This document shows, in pieces, positions 1 to 11,337 of a stretch of DNA of 64,000 nt. The notes beneath the pieces were generated by a model that searched no databases, was not told the origin of the DNA, and worked only from the letters and a program-made list of their open reading frames with translations. The stretch comes from Galerina marginata (lineage: Eukaryota > Basidiomycota > Agaricomycetes > Agaricales > Galerinaceae). Location: NCBI GenBank assembly GCA_023014335.1, contig JAECYW010000005.1, forward strand, positions 1,178,001 through 1,242,000, in the 5' to 3' direction. The position numbers were made by a program, and so were the translations under genes. The stretch's first letter is position 1. The number at the start of each line of letters is the position of its first letter.

Positions 1-5
1 ATAGA

Positions 6-2293
6 ATGGCCAATGACGATGAAGATTTTATCCAACCACGTTCCACGAAGAAGAAGGCTGGCCGACATTCACTTAACTTTGAAGCTGAATCGAAACAACT
101 TGGTATCCATGTTCTTGGGTTGGCAGCTGAACTTGCTGCTAGACACAATAAAGACGATGATTCTGTCTTCCAAAAATGGGGCATCAACAATCCTTCAGTG
201 CGTAGGTGTAATTTTTGGAATGAATTCCAGCAATGGAGGGCCAGAGTAGCCACAGATGGAGAAATTGAAGGATGTAAGCTTATCTTTTATCATTATTGTT
301 AACTTGACTTATAAAATTCATAAATCTTTAGTGGATGAGTTTCGTCAGCTGGTAGAATCTGAATATGCAGAATATAAGAAGCTGTCAGATGAAGATCAAG
401 AAGCCTTTCGAATTAAGGTCAGAAAGGAGTTGGAGGAGTTTGCATCGGATGAATCGGTCATTCTACATCCTGTCCGCCGTTTGCTTATTGCTGAGCGCCA
501 GATTGAGGCAGTTGTAAGTATTGCTTTGAGTTTAATAGATTTGTTCTTGGCTGATTGGGTGTTTTAAAGCTTGCATCAGTTAATCGACTTAACAAGGACT
601 TCTTAGCTTTTGGTGCTATCATTCATGTTGGCACTGATTCTGTGGCTCGCGAAAAATCTGGTGTCATTGCTGGATCTTCAGCTGGTCGGAAACTTATTGA
701 GGATCACAAGTTCCATGTCCAGGCTTTTATTGAGACTGTAACTGATAAATACAGGTATGTTTATATATTCTTTTATCTGCATTTTATGCTAAGTTCTATT
801 GCACTAGGTCTGGCCTTGCAGATGCCCGACTAAGGGAAATGTTAACACGAAATAAGCCTACCGATAAGGATTCCAGTGATGTGGTGCCACAGACTGCAGT
901 CGATCATGGTGAAGCAGACAATGATAACATGTCAAGGGCACAATTTCGTCAATCAGTCACTAATGAGATGCGGAATCAGCTTCGTAAGTTCTTTTTTCTT
1001 TTCTTATGCTTTGCATACTCATATTTGATGCAGATTATGCTGTTCCTGAGCTTAAGGGCCGACGGAATCTCCCATGGGGTGATCTGACCGACCGAGCTCT
1101 CAAGCATTGCTTCCATATCAATGGATGGCCTGATCTTGTGGTTCCTACCTACCCTCACCAAGGACTTTTTGATCCTGCAAAGCAGTCTTTGCTAGCCTGG
1201 AAACACTTGGACACCTTGCTCAAGTCTGGATCTCTTCACTTTGCTTCTTGGACTGAAGGTAAATTTTTCTTTGTGTTTTATATAATTCTTCTGTTTAACT
1301 ATGCCAACTTTAGAGGAAAAGGCAATTCCCGTTGGTTCTGTTGAATATTTCAAGATTCCTTTGCTTTCGACTTTGGATAGTAAACCACTTGTGTTGGTTG
1401 AAGATCTGAAGCAGGCTTCAAAGATGGTCCGAAAACCTGTCACTATCACTGCTTCTGCTGGTTTACAATCTGTTCAGCCAACTACTACAGCAGTCCCTTC
1501 TTTTCCACGGAAATCCTCAATATCCACCAAATCTGCTGTAGCTGATCGCCAACCTCATTCATCTCCTACTGCTATGCAGATTGATTCGAATCCACAGTTT
1601 TCTCCGCTTTTCGACCCATCAGCAGCTGACAAAGCTAAAATCGCGAAATATCAGAAGGAAATCCAACGTCTTGAAGCTCGTGCATTGGCAAAGAAACGCA
1701 CCCCAATGGATGAGTATTTTGATCAATATACGGTTCTTGGGCCTGATCAAATTCCAACTGGGGCTACTCATGAGCTTCATAGTTTCCACTCCCCTGATAT
1801 CGTTTTACGCCACTCTGGATCAATCCCAAAACAGACTGCATTTCCCTATCGCAGTGAAATTGGTCGCTCTCAACCTGCCCAGTCTTCAAAGTCTCAGTCA
1901 CGTGTTTCAGGTTCAAAAGTCTCTCCCGATTCATTCTATCAGAAGCCTAACCCATTGGCTCCTTCGAAACGTGCGCTTCCTCCTCATCATCCTGCGGCAC
2001 GTGTTGTTCCATCAGCCCCAAAAAAGAGTTCAACAACAGCTGGAGCTTCACGCTCTGTATCTGATCCCAATCATCAATCTTCAGCTTCAGCTCCTGTGAC
2101 TTATCCCTATCGACGAACTGCCTCAGATCCACTTCATGTCCATTTTGACCCCACTCTCGAAAAATCATCTAGTGAAGAAGATGAAATGGACACAGTGTCT
2201 GCTTCTCATGATCGTTTTTACAAGCAACGTTATAGGAGATCTGGCATTGAAGGACCCAGTCGAGAAGTCTTCCGAAATGAACCACACCACTAA
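6..2293 (+). CDS. hypothetical protein, six exons (about 671 aa), 5' end possibly outside the window
   Basis: I do not recognise a named domain. Joining exons 6-273, 332-513, 570-754, 808-983, 1034-1258 and 1314-2293 gives one open frame of 672 codons including the TAA stop. Every intron begins GT, ends AG and is 50-58 nt long. The N-terminal half is charged and helical with conserved-looking tryptophans (WNEFQQWRA near residue 75). The last exon is long, rich in Ser, Pro and basic residues, and probably disordered, with an acidic patch SSSEEDEMD near the C terminus. The ATG at position 6 is simply the first one in the window; the true start may lie upstream. The protein has the look of an uncharacterised nuclear protein, but no function can be assigned from sequence alone. 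Confidence 0.72.
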
Positions 2294-2522
2294 CTAGGTT
2301 TTTGGATAATGAGACCCTACTGGTAGTTTCCAATGTTTTGTTTGATTTTTGTGCCAGACTTCTTAAATGCCTATGTCAATAGCCTCTTTCTAGGTTTACA
2401 TTGTCTATATTTGCAGTCTTGTTTTGTTTCTTCCATGTGATGATATTGTTTTTGGTTTATATTTTATGTGCAGGTTTAATATGCTATTTTCACTTTGTCT
2501 TCTCTAATTTTCATGCATTTGT

Positions 2523-2670
2523 GTTATATATTCTTTCTACTTGATTTTTATCTTTTTTAATTTTATTCATATTCCCATTTTAATGCTCTGTTTTTTTCTG
2601 TTATATATTCTTTCTACTTGATTTTGATCTGTTTTAATTTTACTCATATTCCCATTATAATTCTCTGTTT
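2523..2670. repeat. imperfect tandem duplication, about 75 bp unit
   Basis: A segment beginning TTATATATTCTTTCTACTTG occurs twice head to tail, at about 2525 and 2600. The copies differ at a handful of positions. This is a simple segmental duplication in T-rich DNA. Confidence 0.75.
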
Positions 2671-2690
2671 TCCCTTGTCATTATATTAGA

Positions 2691-2782
2691 TTCCACCTTT
2701 ACTATTTATTTTTCAGCTTCTTTAGGCATTATTCCATTCCACCTTTACTGTTTATTTTTCAGCTTCTTTAGGCATTATTCCT
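2691..2782. repeat. tandem duplication, about 46 bp unit
   Basis: The segment starting ATTCCACCTTTACT and ending TTTAGGCATTATTC occurs twice in tandem (about 2691-2736 and 2737-2782) with one difference. It lies immediately downstream of the 75-bp duplication. Confidence 0.8.
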
Positions 2783-3255
2783 CTGGACTGGAACTACTGT
2801 GGGCAGTTATTCAGTGATTTCTCTTGTAATTTGAGCATTTGCTCTGTCCAGTCTTTATTCTTTGGCATTATCTGCAATGTTGATTGCTGTTGGTTGCTTG
2901 TGCATTGCATTTTGGCCCAATGGTGGTTTTCGTTGCATCAGCTTAACCAGTTGGGGGTCGCAAATCGGATAGAGATAGCTACAGAGATAGCTACATTTAA
3001 CGGTACCATCACGTGACTTGCCATTTTTATGCAATAAATTTGTTTTATGATTTAAAATAAGTGTTTAAGTTGGTTGTTAAAATCTGCTCTGGCTCCTGTT
3101 TTTTTTGAATGTTCTGCAAATTAAACCAAAATATATGTCCTGTTTTGTTCTGCAAATTCTGACTTGCATTTAACATAGATTTGAATGCACTTAGGGATGA
3201 TTTGTGGTTGAAACATTTTCTTATCTAGAAATATTATGAAAAATTATATTGGAGG

Positions 3256-6200
3256 GGAAATATTTTGGAGGTGAAGAGCAGAATCACAATTTACTTGACA
3301 AAAGCATCATCTCTTTCAGCATAGCAGTTATATAAATTGATATGTACAGGAGCTGACAACTTGAATAATCAGCTCGAACATATTCCCATGGAAGTAGATG
3401 ATGCAATCCAGCCAATGGCTTGCTTCATGGAATTACATATATTGGCGATAATCTCGGAACTTGGATAATCAGCTTTGGCGATAATCATGGAACTCAGACA
3501 ATCAGCTCCAACATATTCCCATGGAAGTAGATGATGCAATCCAGCCAATGACTTGCTCCATGGAATTACACATCTTGGCGATAAGCTCGGAACTTGGACA
3601 ATCACCTCCAACAAATTCCCATGGAATTAAATGATGCAATCCAGCCAATGACTTGCTCCATAGAATTACATTTGTCAGCGATAAGCTCGGAACTTGGATA
3701 ATCAGCTTTGGCGATAATCATGGAACTCGGACAATCAGCTCCAACAAATTCCCATGGAAGTAGATGATGCAATCCAGCCAATGACTTGCTCAATGGAATT
3801 ACACGCGTTGGCGATAATCTCGGAACTCGGACATTTAGCTCCAACAGATTTCCATGGAAGTAGATGATGCAATCCTGCCAATGACTTGCTCAATGGAATT
3901 ACACGTCTTGGCGAAGCTCCAACAGATTCCCATGGAAGTAGATGATGCAATCATGCGAATGACTTGCTCAATGGAATTACACGCATTGGCGATAATCTCG
4001 GAACTCGGACATTTAGCTCCAACAGATTCCCATGGAAGTAGATGATGCAATCATGCGAATGACTTGCTCAATGGAATTACACGTCTTGGCGATAATCTCG
4101 GAACTCGGACATTTGGCTCCAACAGATTCCCATGGAAGTAGATGATGCAATCATGCGAATGACTTGCTCAATGGAATTACACGTCTTGGCGATAATCTCA
4201 GAACTCGGACATTTAGCTCCAACAGATTCCCATGGAAGTAGATGATGCAATCCTGCCAATGACTTGCTCAATGGAATTACACGCATTGGCGATAATCTCG
4301 GAACTCGGACATTTGGCTCCAACAGATTCCCATGGAAGTAGATGATGCAATCATGCGAATGACTTGCTCAATGGAATTACACGTCTTGGCGATAATCTCA
4401 GAACTCGGACATTTGGCTCCAACAGATTCCCATGGAAGTAGATGATGCAATCCTGCCAATGACTTGCTCAATGGAATTACACGCATTGGCGATAATCTCG
4501 GAACTCGGACATTTGGCTCCAACAGATTCCCATGGAAGTAGATGATGCAATCATGCGAATGACTTGCTCAATGGAATTACACGTCTTGGCGATAATCTCA
4601 GAACTCGGACATTTGGCTCCAACAGATTCCCATGGAAGTAGATGATGCAATCATGCGAATGACTTGCTCAATGGAATTACACGTCTTGGCGATAATCTCG
4701 GAACTCGGACATTTGGCTCCAACAGATTCCCATGGAAGTAGATGATGCAATCATGCGAATGACTTGCTCAATGGAATTACACGTCTTGGCGATAATCTCA
4801 GAACTCGGACATTTAGCTCCAACAGATTCCCATGGAAGTAGATGATGCAATCCTGCCAATGACTTGCTCAATGGAATTACACGCGTTGGCGATAATCTCG
4901 GAACTCGGACATTTAGCTCCAACAGATTCCCATGGAAGTAGATGATGCAATCATGCGAATGACTTGCTCAATGGAATTACACGTCTTGGCGATAATCTCA
5001 GAACTCGGACATTTAGCTCCAACAGATTCCCATGGAAGTAGGTGATGCAATCCTGCCAATGACTTGCTCAATGGAATTACACGTCTTGGCAAAGCTCCAA
5101 CAGATTCCCATGGAAGTAAATGATGCAATCATGCCAATGACTTGCTCAATGGAATTACACGTCTTGGCGAAGCTCCAACAGATTCCCATGGAAGTAGATG
5201 ATGCAATCCTGCCAATGACTTGCTCAATGGAATTACATGCGTTGGCGATAATCTCGGAACTCGGACATTTAGCTCCAACAGATTCCCATGGAAGTAGATG
5301 ATGCAATCATGCGAATGACTTGCTCAATGGAATTACACGTCTTGGCGATAATCTCAGAACTCGGACATTTAGCTCCAACAGATTCCCATGGAAGTAGATG
5401 ATGCAATCATGCGAATGACTTGCTCAATAGAATTACACGCATTGGCGATAATCTCGGAACTCGGACATTTAGCTCCAACAGATTCCCATGGAAGTAGATG
5501 ATGCAATCATGCGAATGACTTGCTCAATGGAATTACACGTCTTGGCGATAATCTCGGAACTCGGACATTTAGCTTCAACATATTCCTATGGAAGTAGATG
5601 ATGCAATTGAACTCAGCACTCAAAATCCAGCCAATGACTTGCTTCACGGAATTACCTCTTCCCTAGACCCTCCAAATTAATGCCTGATAACTTTTAGATC
5701 TCCTTCGAATGTAGCTATACATTATCTTTATAACTTTTGCACAGCCCTTTCTGTCTTTCCTATTCACTCAAACATTTATTGACTTTTTGAAAAGCTGCAT
5801 CACAGAATTTTAGACTGTACCATAATAATTCACATAGTGTAGTATAATTCATAATCATCAATAGCTGGGTAGACACATGACATTCTAGTCACAGTTTTTA
5901 GGAGGGGGTGTTTTGAATATCAGGGTAAATTCTTTCTTCATAACATTATATTCTTCTTATTGAGACAAGAGGAAATATTTCGGTCACATCGCAAGCATGA
6001 CTTATGGAATAAATGAATGCTATTTGGCATCACAATTTATTCGACAAAGGTAACATCTCTATCAGCACAGAAACCCAAGAGGATATAAAAAGGTTTTGAA
6101 TATAAACATTTTCATGGTCAAAAATATATGCTTAGTGAAATATTTTGAGGAAATATTTGTCTGGCACCAAAAAATGTTTAGTGTAGAAAATATTATCTGA

Positions 6201-7200
6201 TTGGCCAATATATATTTGGTATACAGCATTATTTAGCAAAAGAACAGTATAACAGGCCCAGTTGGCAAGGTCAGATTTTTTATAATACTTATGTTGTTGA
6301 TAAATTGTAGTTGGCACAGAAACCATCTCTATCAGCACAGCTTTTATCTGCACTTATATTCACCCAGCCAAGGGAAATATTCTAGTCATGCACCAAGTGC
6401 TACTCAGAGAGTGAATCAATACAGAATGAAATATCATAATCAGAACTGTAAAAGACCGGTCTCAGTCTTAGTCTTTGGATTTCAGACCCGAAGACCAGAC
6501 TGGATGGGACTTCAAATCACTAAGTTTGTTGGCAATGATACCATCTCTATCAACACAGCTCTTATCTAAATTGATATGTACTGTTAAGACTGAGTGTGAT
6601 GTTCCGAAACTCCAAGGTTCCTACAAAATGCGGAATGCGGAACTGGACGGACAGGGCTTTGGCCTCTGCTATGAACTGTGCCTAGCCTAATGACGAGCCC
6701 CAATTTATGGTTGGGAGACTGGTAGATCAGCACCTTGCCCTAAGATGTATTTCGGAAGTGTACAACCTTGATATATGAGAGTGATGAGAAGCAAAGGTTA
6801 TGCAGGTGAATAAACTAATATTCAGACTGAAGATCTAATGTGTAATTACAAGTGAAAAGCAGAGTTGTCCCCCAACTCTGCAATTCCAAAACTTGGGAAG
6901 ACCTCAGTAAGATATACTGTGGAAAGAAGCCTTAGGACCTGATTCTTACCAACATAAGGATAACATGAGAATCATGTAAGAAGAGATGAACAATTCTGAG
7001 AAGTGGAAGGAAGAATGTTCATTCACATTCTGGCTAGAATAAAAGATGCTTTGGAATGAGAACCTGGGAAGTAAGGGACTTAGAATTGGATCATAACATG
7101 TACTGAGACAATGGAAAATATTTCAGTCACAGAATGCAGATTGGAATTACTGATTTAGATGGCAAAAGTACCATCTCTATCAGCACAGCTTTGATCTGCA
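3256..7200 (+). repeat. dispersed non-coding repeat family flanking the satellite (five copies)
   Basis: A motif related to CCATCTCTATCAGCACAG occurs at about 3305, 6053, 6323, 6541 and 7171. At 3256, 5973, 6377 and 7110 it is preceded by a GAAATATTT-type block 40-75 bp upstream, and it is often followed by TTTATCTGCACTT. The 3305 and 6541 copies also share TTGATATGTAC downstream. All copies lie in the same orientation. No coding capacity or terminal repeats are visible, so this is either a degenerate non-autonomous element or duplicated local DNA. Confidence 0.55.
3387..5640. repeat. satellite array: 22 units of 133, 100 or 78 bp
   Basis: The anchor CATGGAAGTAGATGATGCAA recurs at 3387, 3520, 3620, 3753, 3853, 3931, then every 100 bp to 5031, then 5109, 5187, 5287, 5387, 5487 and (degenerate) 5587. 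The spacings give two units of 133, seventeen of 100 and three of 78 bp. The 133-bp units carry an internal duplication of a 33-bp module (TTGGCGATAATC type). The 78-bp units lack 22 bp. The divergent long units sit at the left edge and the central units are nearly identical. Because 100 and 133 are not multiples of three, frames do not persist; the short ORFs seen on either strand in the array are by-products, not genes. Confidence 0.95.
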
Positions 7201-7830
7201 CTTGCTCTTAGCACCTTATATTCTTGATATCAAATACATTGCACAGACCCTTAGATGCTGGTATTTCTGATATCAATACATTAAACATAACTTTAGCTGC
7301 TTATATTTATGTGGTGCTATAACCACAGGAAGTTTAATAGCTATACATATATAATATTTGGATTATTCCAAATTACATTTCTTCCTGTTTGCTGTATGGG
7401 GTAGACCTGTGCCTATTGAAATGTCATTACAGCATGTTCATAGCTGTCCTGGAAAGGCTGCAAACTTTTTTTTTGGTTTGAGGACCCCTGCCACCAGAGG
7501 AGGGAGAAATATATTCCTAGAGTACAAAACTTTGCCAAGCCGTCACACAAAAATTTTGATTTTGGTCCCAAAATATATTCTGGAAAATTTGTTTTTGAAG
7601 AATATTTGTTCTGGGAAAAACATTTCTGTATGAGACCCCAGCCACCACCTGTCAACAAAATATATTTGGACCGTCACAAGGAAATTATTGAATAATTTTT
7701 GTTTTTGTAAACTTTATTTTAAACCCTAAAAAATATTCTCAAAAGTAGAGAAATATTGTTGAGAAATATTATTCTTACAAATGTTCTCAGCCTACCTTTA
7801 GATTGTATTTCCTATCAGGAATTAATCAAC
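5641..7830. other. AT-rich intergenic DNA without a recognisable gene
   Basis: Apart from the dispersed repeat copies nothing supports a gene. The ORFs present are short, AT-biased and without recognisable domains. The right boundary is where the truncated copia reading frame begins. Confidence 0.55.
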
Positions 7831-8767
7831 CTAAGAGGTTAGGTCCGGGGGGTCACTGAAGTGCTTTTGACCAGGTGAAAATTCAACTATTTCCCAGGTT
7901 TTGTTCTGCATCACAGTGTTGTACTCTGTGACAGTAGCCTCTTCCCAATATTGTGCATCATCACCTTTCATGGCCTGTTTGTATGTGCGTGGCTCAGCAC
8001 CAGATGCTAAGTGAGCATATTCCAGTCCATCATCACCATCAACAATGTTCAGTTCGTCAGCCTCTACCTCATCCTCTTCTTCCTCTATTTCCTCGACAAC
8101 AGCAGGTTGTGGAGGTTGTGGAGGTTGCTGAGGTGTTGGGTTTAGCCAATAAGGCTTAGGAGGGACAGAAACGTGATCTGAATGACAAGTTGGTGCAGGT
8201 GGTGGATCCTTCTTGCGATTACGACGAGAAGGACCAGCAACTGGTGGTTGTGTAGGAGGTGCAGGTGGTGCAGGAGGTGCAGGTGCAAGTGGTGCAATAG
8301 GAGCAGGATCAGGAATTGGTGGTGCAGGTGGTGCAGGTGGGTGAATTTGAGGTGTAGTTGGATTTTCATCCCTCCCAAAATTGGGCAAAGGTGCAACAGA
8401 ATCATCCTCAGAAGAATGAGAATGTGGAGGCTGAAGGTCAATTTGTGGCATTGGTCCAGTTTTAGACAAGCCAGGAAAATGGCGTTCATCAAATTCAGCC
8501 GTTCAGATATGATATACTTCTTGGTGGTGAGATTGTAGAATTCCCAACCTTTATACCCAGAAGGGTAACCAACAAATACACATTTCTCCATATGTGACTG
8601 AAGTGATTTTCGCTTATCCCTTTGTATGTACACATAAGCAGTGCACCCTCAAACCCGCAAATGGCTCACATCAGGTTTCTTCTTGAACCATGCCTCATAA
8701 GGTGTTTTATCTGGCAATGGAGCAGTAGGAATCCTGTTTTTGACATGCACATATGCTTCAAGGCATT
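7831..8767 (-). pseudogene. Cop1 integrase C terminus and start of reverse transcriptase (broken)
   Basis: The minus strand reads a typical copia integrase C-terminal stretch (about 8700-8500: AYVYIQRDKRKS, KCVFVGYPSGYKGWEFY). A Pro/Ala-rich linker follows, then the first residues of a copia RT (WEEATVTEYNTVMQNKTWEI near 7900). Similarity stops after the GQK motif, so the catalytic RT domain is missing. An in-frame TGA interrupts HLRV-GCTAYV at about 8650, where copia proteins have Trp. A second frame is used between about 8470 and 8560, indicating at least one frameshift. This is not a functional gene. Confidence 0.85.
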
Positions 8768-9161
8768 TTATGAGTCTTTTGATTTATCAAAAACTCATTC
8801 ATTATTCCAGGACTTAGGCCAAAAATTGATTCATTCATTCATCCATCAACACTGCAGTAAAAACCTTCCTATTACAAACAATTGTCTATATCTCAGCCAG
8901 TTTTAGGCCAATTTTTATGATCCTGCCACCAGTAAATCCCATTTTTCGCCCCCTACACGTCATGTGACAGGGCGCATTTAGGCTTAAAATAACCGCCTTA
9001 ACAATCCCTACAATTTGAGTATAAGATCATATTTTTTGGCTTAGCTTTCATTGCACAGCACAATATTCTTTGTTTTTTGTGCTTTTTTATATGAATAATA
9101 TTCTATCCAATTTAAAAAAGACTCATACATGCCATGCACAGCAATGGCCCACTCACCCAAG
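8768..9161 (+). mobile_element. HL1: Helentron-like non-autonomous element, diverged copy in the Cop1 integrase
   Basis: The left end is TTATGAGTCTTTTGAT, followed by a hairpin partner ATCAAAAACTCAT. The right end contains AAAAGACTCAT, then the hairpin GCCATGCACAGCAATGGC 13 nt from the terminus CCCAAG. The interior matches other HL copies (TATCTCAGCCA, GGCCAATTTTTATGATC, GAGTATAAGATCA). There is no target duplication. Deleting exactly this interval joins GGTA to AATGCC and restores the integrase frame (FWG-K-CLEAYVHV). The interrupted gene is on the opposite strand. Confidence 0.8.
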
Positions 9162-9823
9162 TACCCCAAAATGAGGCTGGCATGCAACTTTCAGTGAGCA
9201 TAGCAGTGATATCATCTGCCATGGTGCAGTTGGCACATTCTGCAACTCCATTCATCTGAGGGCGGTTGCATATAGTATGAAGATGCACAATGCCACATTG
9301 TTCAGTGAATTTAATGAAGGCAGCAGACATGTACTCTCCAGCTTTATCATCCTGCAGAGCTTTGATCTTGGCATTCAACATGTTCTCAGCCCATGCTTTG
9401 AATGTTTTGAATGCTTCAAATGCATCACTCTTCTGTTTGAGACGCATTACAGCCCAAAGGCTAGTGCAGTCATCAATAAAGGTTATCCAGTAACGATAAC
9501 CTTCAGGAGTTCAGACAGGAAGAGGACCATGAAGATCAGAGTGAATCAGCTCTAAAGGCATTGCAGATTTGCTGGGAGATGTGGGAAAGGGGTTTGAACA
9601 CATTTTGCCTGCAAGGCATGGTTCACAGATAGGATCTGGCTTTTGCTTGGAGTTCAACACAAGTCCAGTAACCATCTCCTTTTGAATCATCTTCTGAACA
9701 TCAGCATAGCTGTGATGTGCAAGTCTGCGATGCCAGAGATTGAGATCAAGAGGGAGAGTGGATTTAGCTGCTACATTGGCAAACTCCGAAATAGGTTCTG
9801 TAACACCGTCCAAGAGAGCAACA
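9162..9823 (-). pseudogene. Cop1 GAG-pre-integrase and integrase core (one stop codon)
   Basis: The minus strand encodes the GAG-pre-integrase zinc-binding region (LWHRRLAHHSYADVQKMI followed by CEPCLAGKM) and the retroviral-type integrase core. The three catalytic acidic residues are visible in TFIDD, QDDKAGEY and NGVAE. An in-frame TGA at 9511-9513 sits where the family usually has Arg (GPLPV-TPEGYRYW), explained by CGA to TGA. The ORF is bounded by the foldback element upstream and HL1 downstream; both fall inside the original reading frame. Confidence 0.88.
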
Positions 9824-9825
9824 TT

Positions 9826-11003
9826 AGGGGTGTTCATAGTAGCGTTTTTCGGCCATTTTTCGTTCGTTTTTCACTTCATTTTTCGTTCATTCTTACTGCC
9901 AACTTCAAAATCCTGGCAGTAAAAATGAAAGAAAAATGAAACGAAAAATGACCGAAAAATTGCTACCATGAACCTCCAGGTCAGGAAATTCCCTAAAAAC
10001 GAGCAAAAAATGGAATCAAAAATGAAAAAGACGCTATTCGGCTGTTTGGCTGGGATTCAAGTCCGCTCCCAAGGGCTTACCGGTTGCATACAGGTGTTAA
10101 ATTCACTAAGGTCCGCGTCTTTAGTCTGGCCTCGGAAAAATCTCTAAGTGTTTGTTTGTGAGGACTCGATTTTTGCACCTAAGAGGTAATTTAAAGGCCA
10201 CAGTATTATATTACAGCTGTACTATAAGAGATAATGACAAAAGCTATAGTAGAAATTCTTTTGATAGCCACAGAAAGTTGAAAAAGCCGCCAAAGTTCCA
10301 ACATTGTCGCCAGATTGGAGGCGACAACGTCGCGGTCGCAGGGGCAAAAGGCAGAGGTGTCGGGGGTCATCAACTTTCAAGGGGTATGGGCGATTGCAAT
10401 TGGAGCTCAGTAACACAGATGACTGACCGTATCGACCCGTTTCCGCACCCCGCCCATCGCTCCAAAGGTGCTCAACACCCGTTCATCTTGTTGATTTGGT
10501 TTGCTACATAGTAGAGAGGGGTGTGGAGGGGTCGGTAGCGCCTATCCTGGTCCAAAGCATGTTCTGCTAGTGAGGATAGCAGTAGCCTATCCACACTCTT
10601 CGTGAGCAGTCCGCTCGAGGAGGGGGCTACGCGACTGTCAGCTTCAGCTACGAATACTACACGTACCTTACTAAAAGCAAACTCACAGATGTTTTCCAAC
10701 CTTGGGCGTTGAGGGCAGCGACGCGAAAGACGTTGGATGGAGCGTAGAAGGTGGGAGGAAGGACAGCGAGCTGATAGCGACGCGAAATCAGTGGGGCAAA
10801 CACTCGGAGCGGAGATTGAAATCAGCACAAAAACGAGAATGAAAAATGAAGCGAAAAATGAGACGGTTGACGAAAAACACCTTCGAGAGGTGTTTTTCGT
10901 GATTTTCTCATTTTTGGACTCATTTTTAATGTCATTTTTGATATAAAAATGAAACCAAAAAACGAACGAAAAACGGAACGAAAAACGTTACCGTGAACCG
11001 CCC
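9826..11003. mobile_element. TA-flanked foldback/TIR element inside Cop1
   Basis: The ends GGGGTGTTCATAGTAGCG and (inverted) GGGCGGTTCACGGTAACG are imperfect terminal inverted repeats that continue into CGTTTTTCG blocks. They are flanked by TA at 9824-9825 and 11004-11005. Removing the element and one TA restores the copia frame (IDANN joined to NVALLDG). The left 150 bp (9826-9976) is itself a long hairpin, because a third, inverted copy of the end sequence lies at about 9910-9976. The middle (about 10300-10800) is more GC-rich and may be captured host sequence. No transposase is visible. Confidence 0.82.
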
Positions 11004-11337
11004 TATTGTTGGCATCAATGGAGGCAGTGAACAAAAGTTGCTTGTTTAGGGAAAATTGCATTGTGGATGAATCAATGTGAATTTTAATCCCTTTATGTTT
11101 GGTTAAATATAAACAAGCAAGTAAATTGTTTCGGAGTAGTGGTACATGCAAGACTCTGGTAAATTCCACTGATCTTAATTTCTTTCCTTTTACAACTGGG
11201 TTGAAAACCACAGTGCCCACCCCTTCAGAATAAATAATGGTGGCATCTGCCAACTTGATTGGAATGCGGAGAGGCTTATAATTGCGAAGCCAGCGACGAT
11301 GAGGGGTCATATTAGAAGTAGCCCCTGTGTCTGCATT
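11004..11337 (-). pseudogene. Cop1 aspartic protease region
   Basis: The active-site motif ADTGATSNMTPH is read on the minus strand at about 11333-11298, in the same frame as the gag ORF upstream. It is preceded by an in-frame TGA (11338-11340) where copia proteins have Trp before the DTGA motif. The frame continues through LHVPLLRNNLLACLYLTK and is cut by the foldback element after ASIDANN. The protease would process the Gag-Pol polyprotein in virus-like particles. Confidence 0.85.

Larger units (their letters stand above)
2294..3255. other. AT-rich intergenic region downstream of the first gene
   Basis: No convincing ORF or RNA gene is seen. The region is T-rich on the + strand and probably contains the 3' UTR of the upstream gene. 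It holds two local duplications, annotated separately. Confidence 0.6.

Noticed and set aside
3387..5640. Short ORFs in the satellite (repeated HHLLPWESVGA-like peptides) as a repeat protein gene
   Set aside because: The 100- and 133-bp periods are not multiples of three, the frames break at each unit, and there is no start context or splicing that would keep them open.
3387..5640. CRISPR array
   Set aside because: Units are contiguous and homologous along their whole length with no unique spacers, and the sequence is eukaryotic.
8182..8538. Plus-strand ORF rich in Trp/Arg/Cys opposite the Cop1 linker
   Set aside because: It is the antisense shadow of the Pro/Ala-rich copia linker, whose sense frame matches known copia order.
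10040..10080. tRNA gene: GATTCAAGTCC resembles a B box inside the TA-flanked element
   Set aside because: The flanking bases cannot form the T stem, no A box lies at a suitable distance upstream, and no acceptor stem can be drawn.
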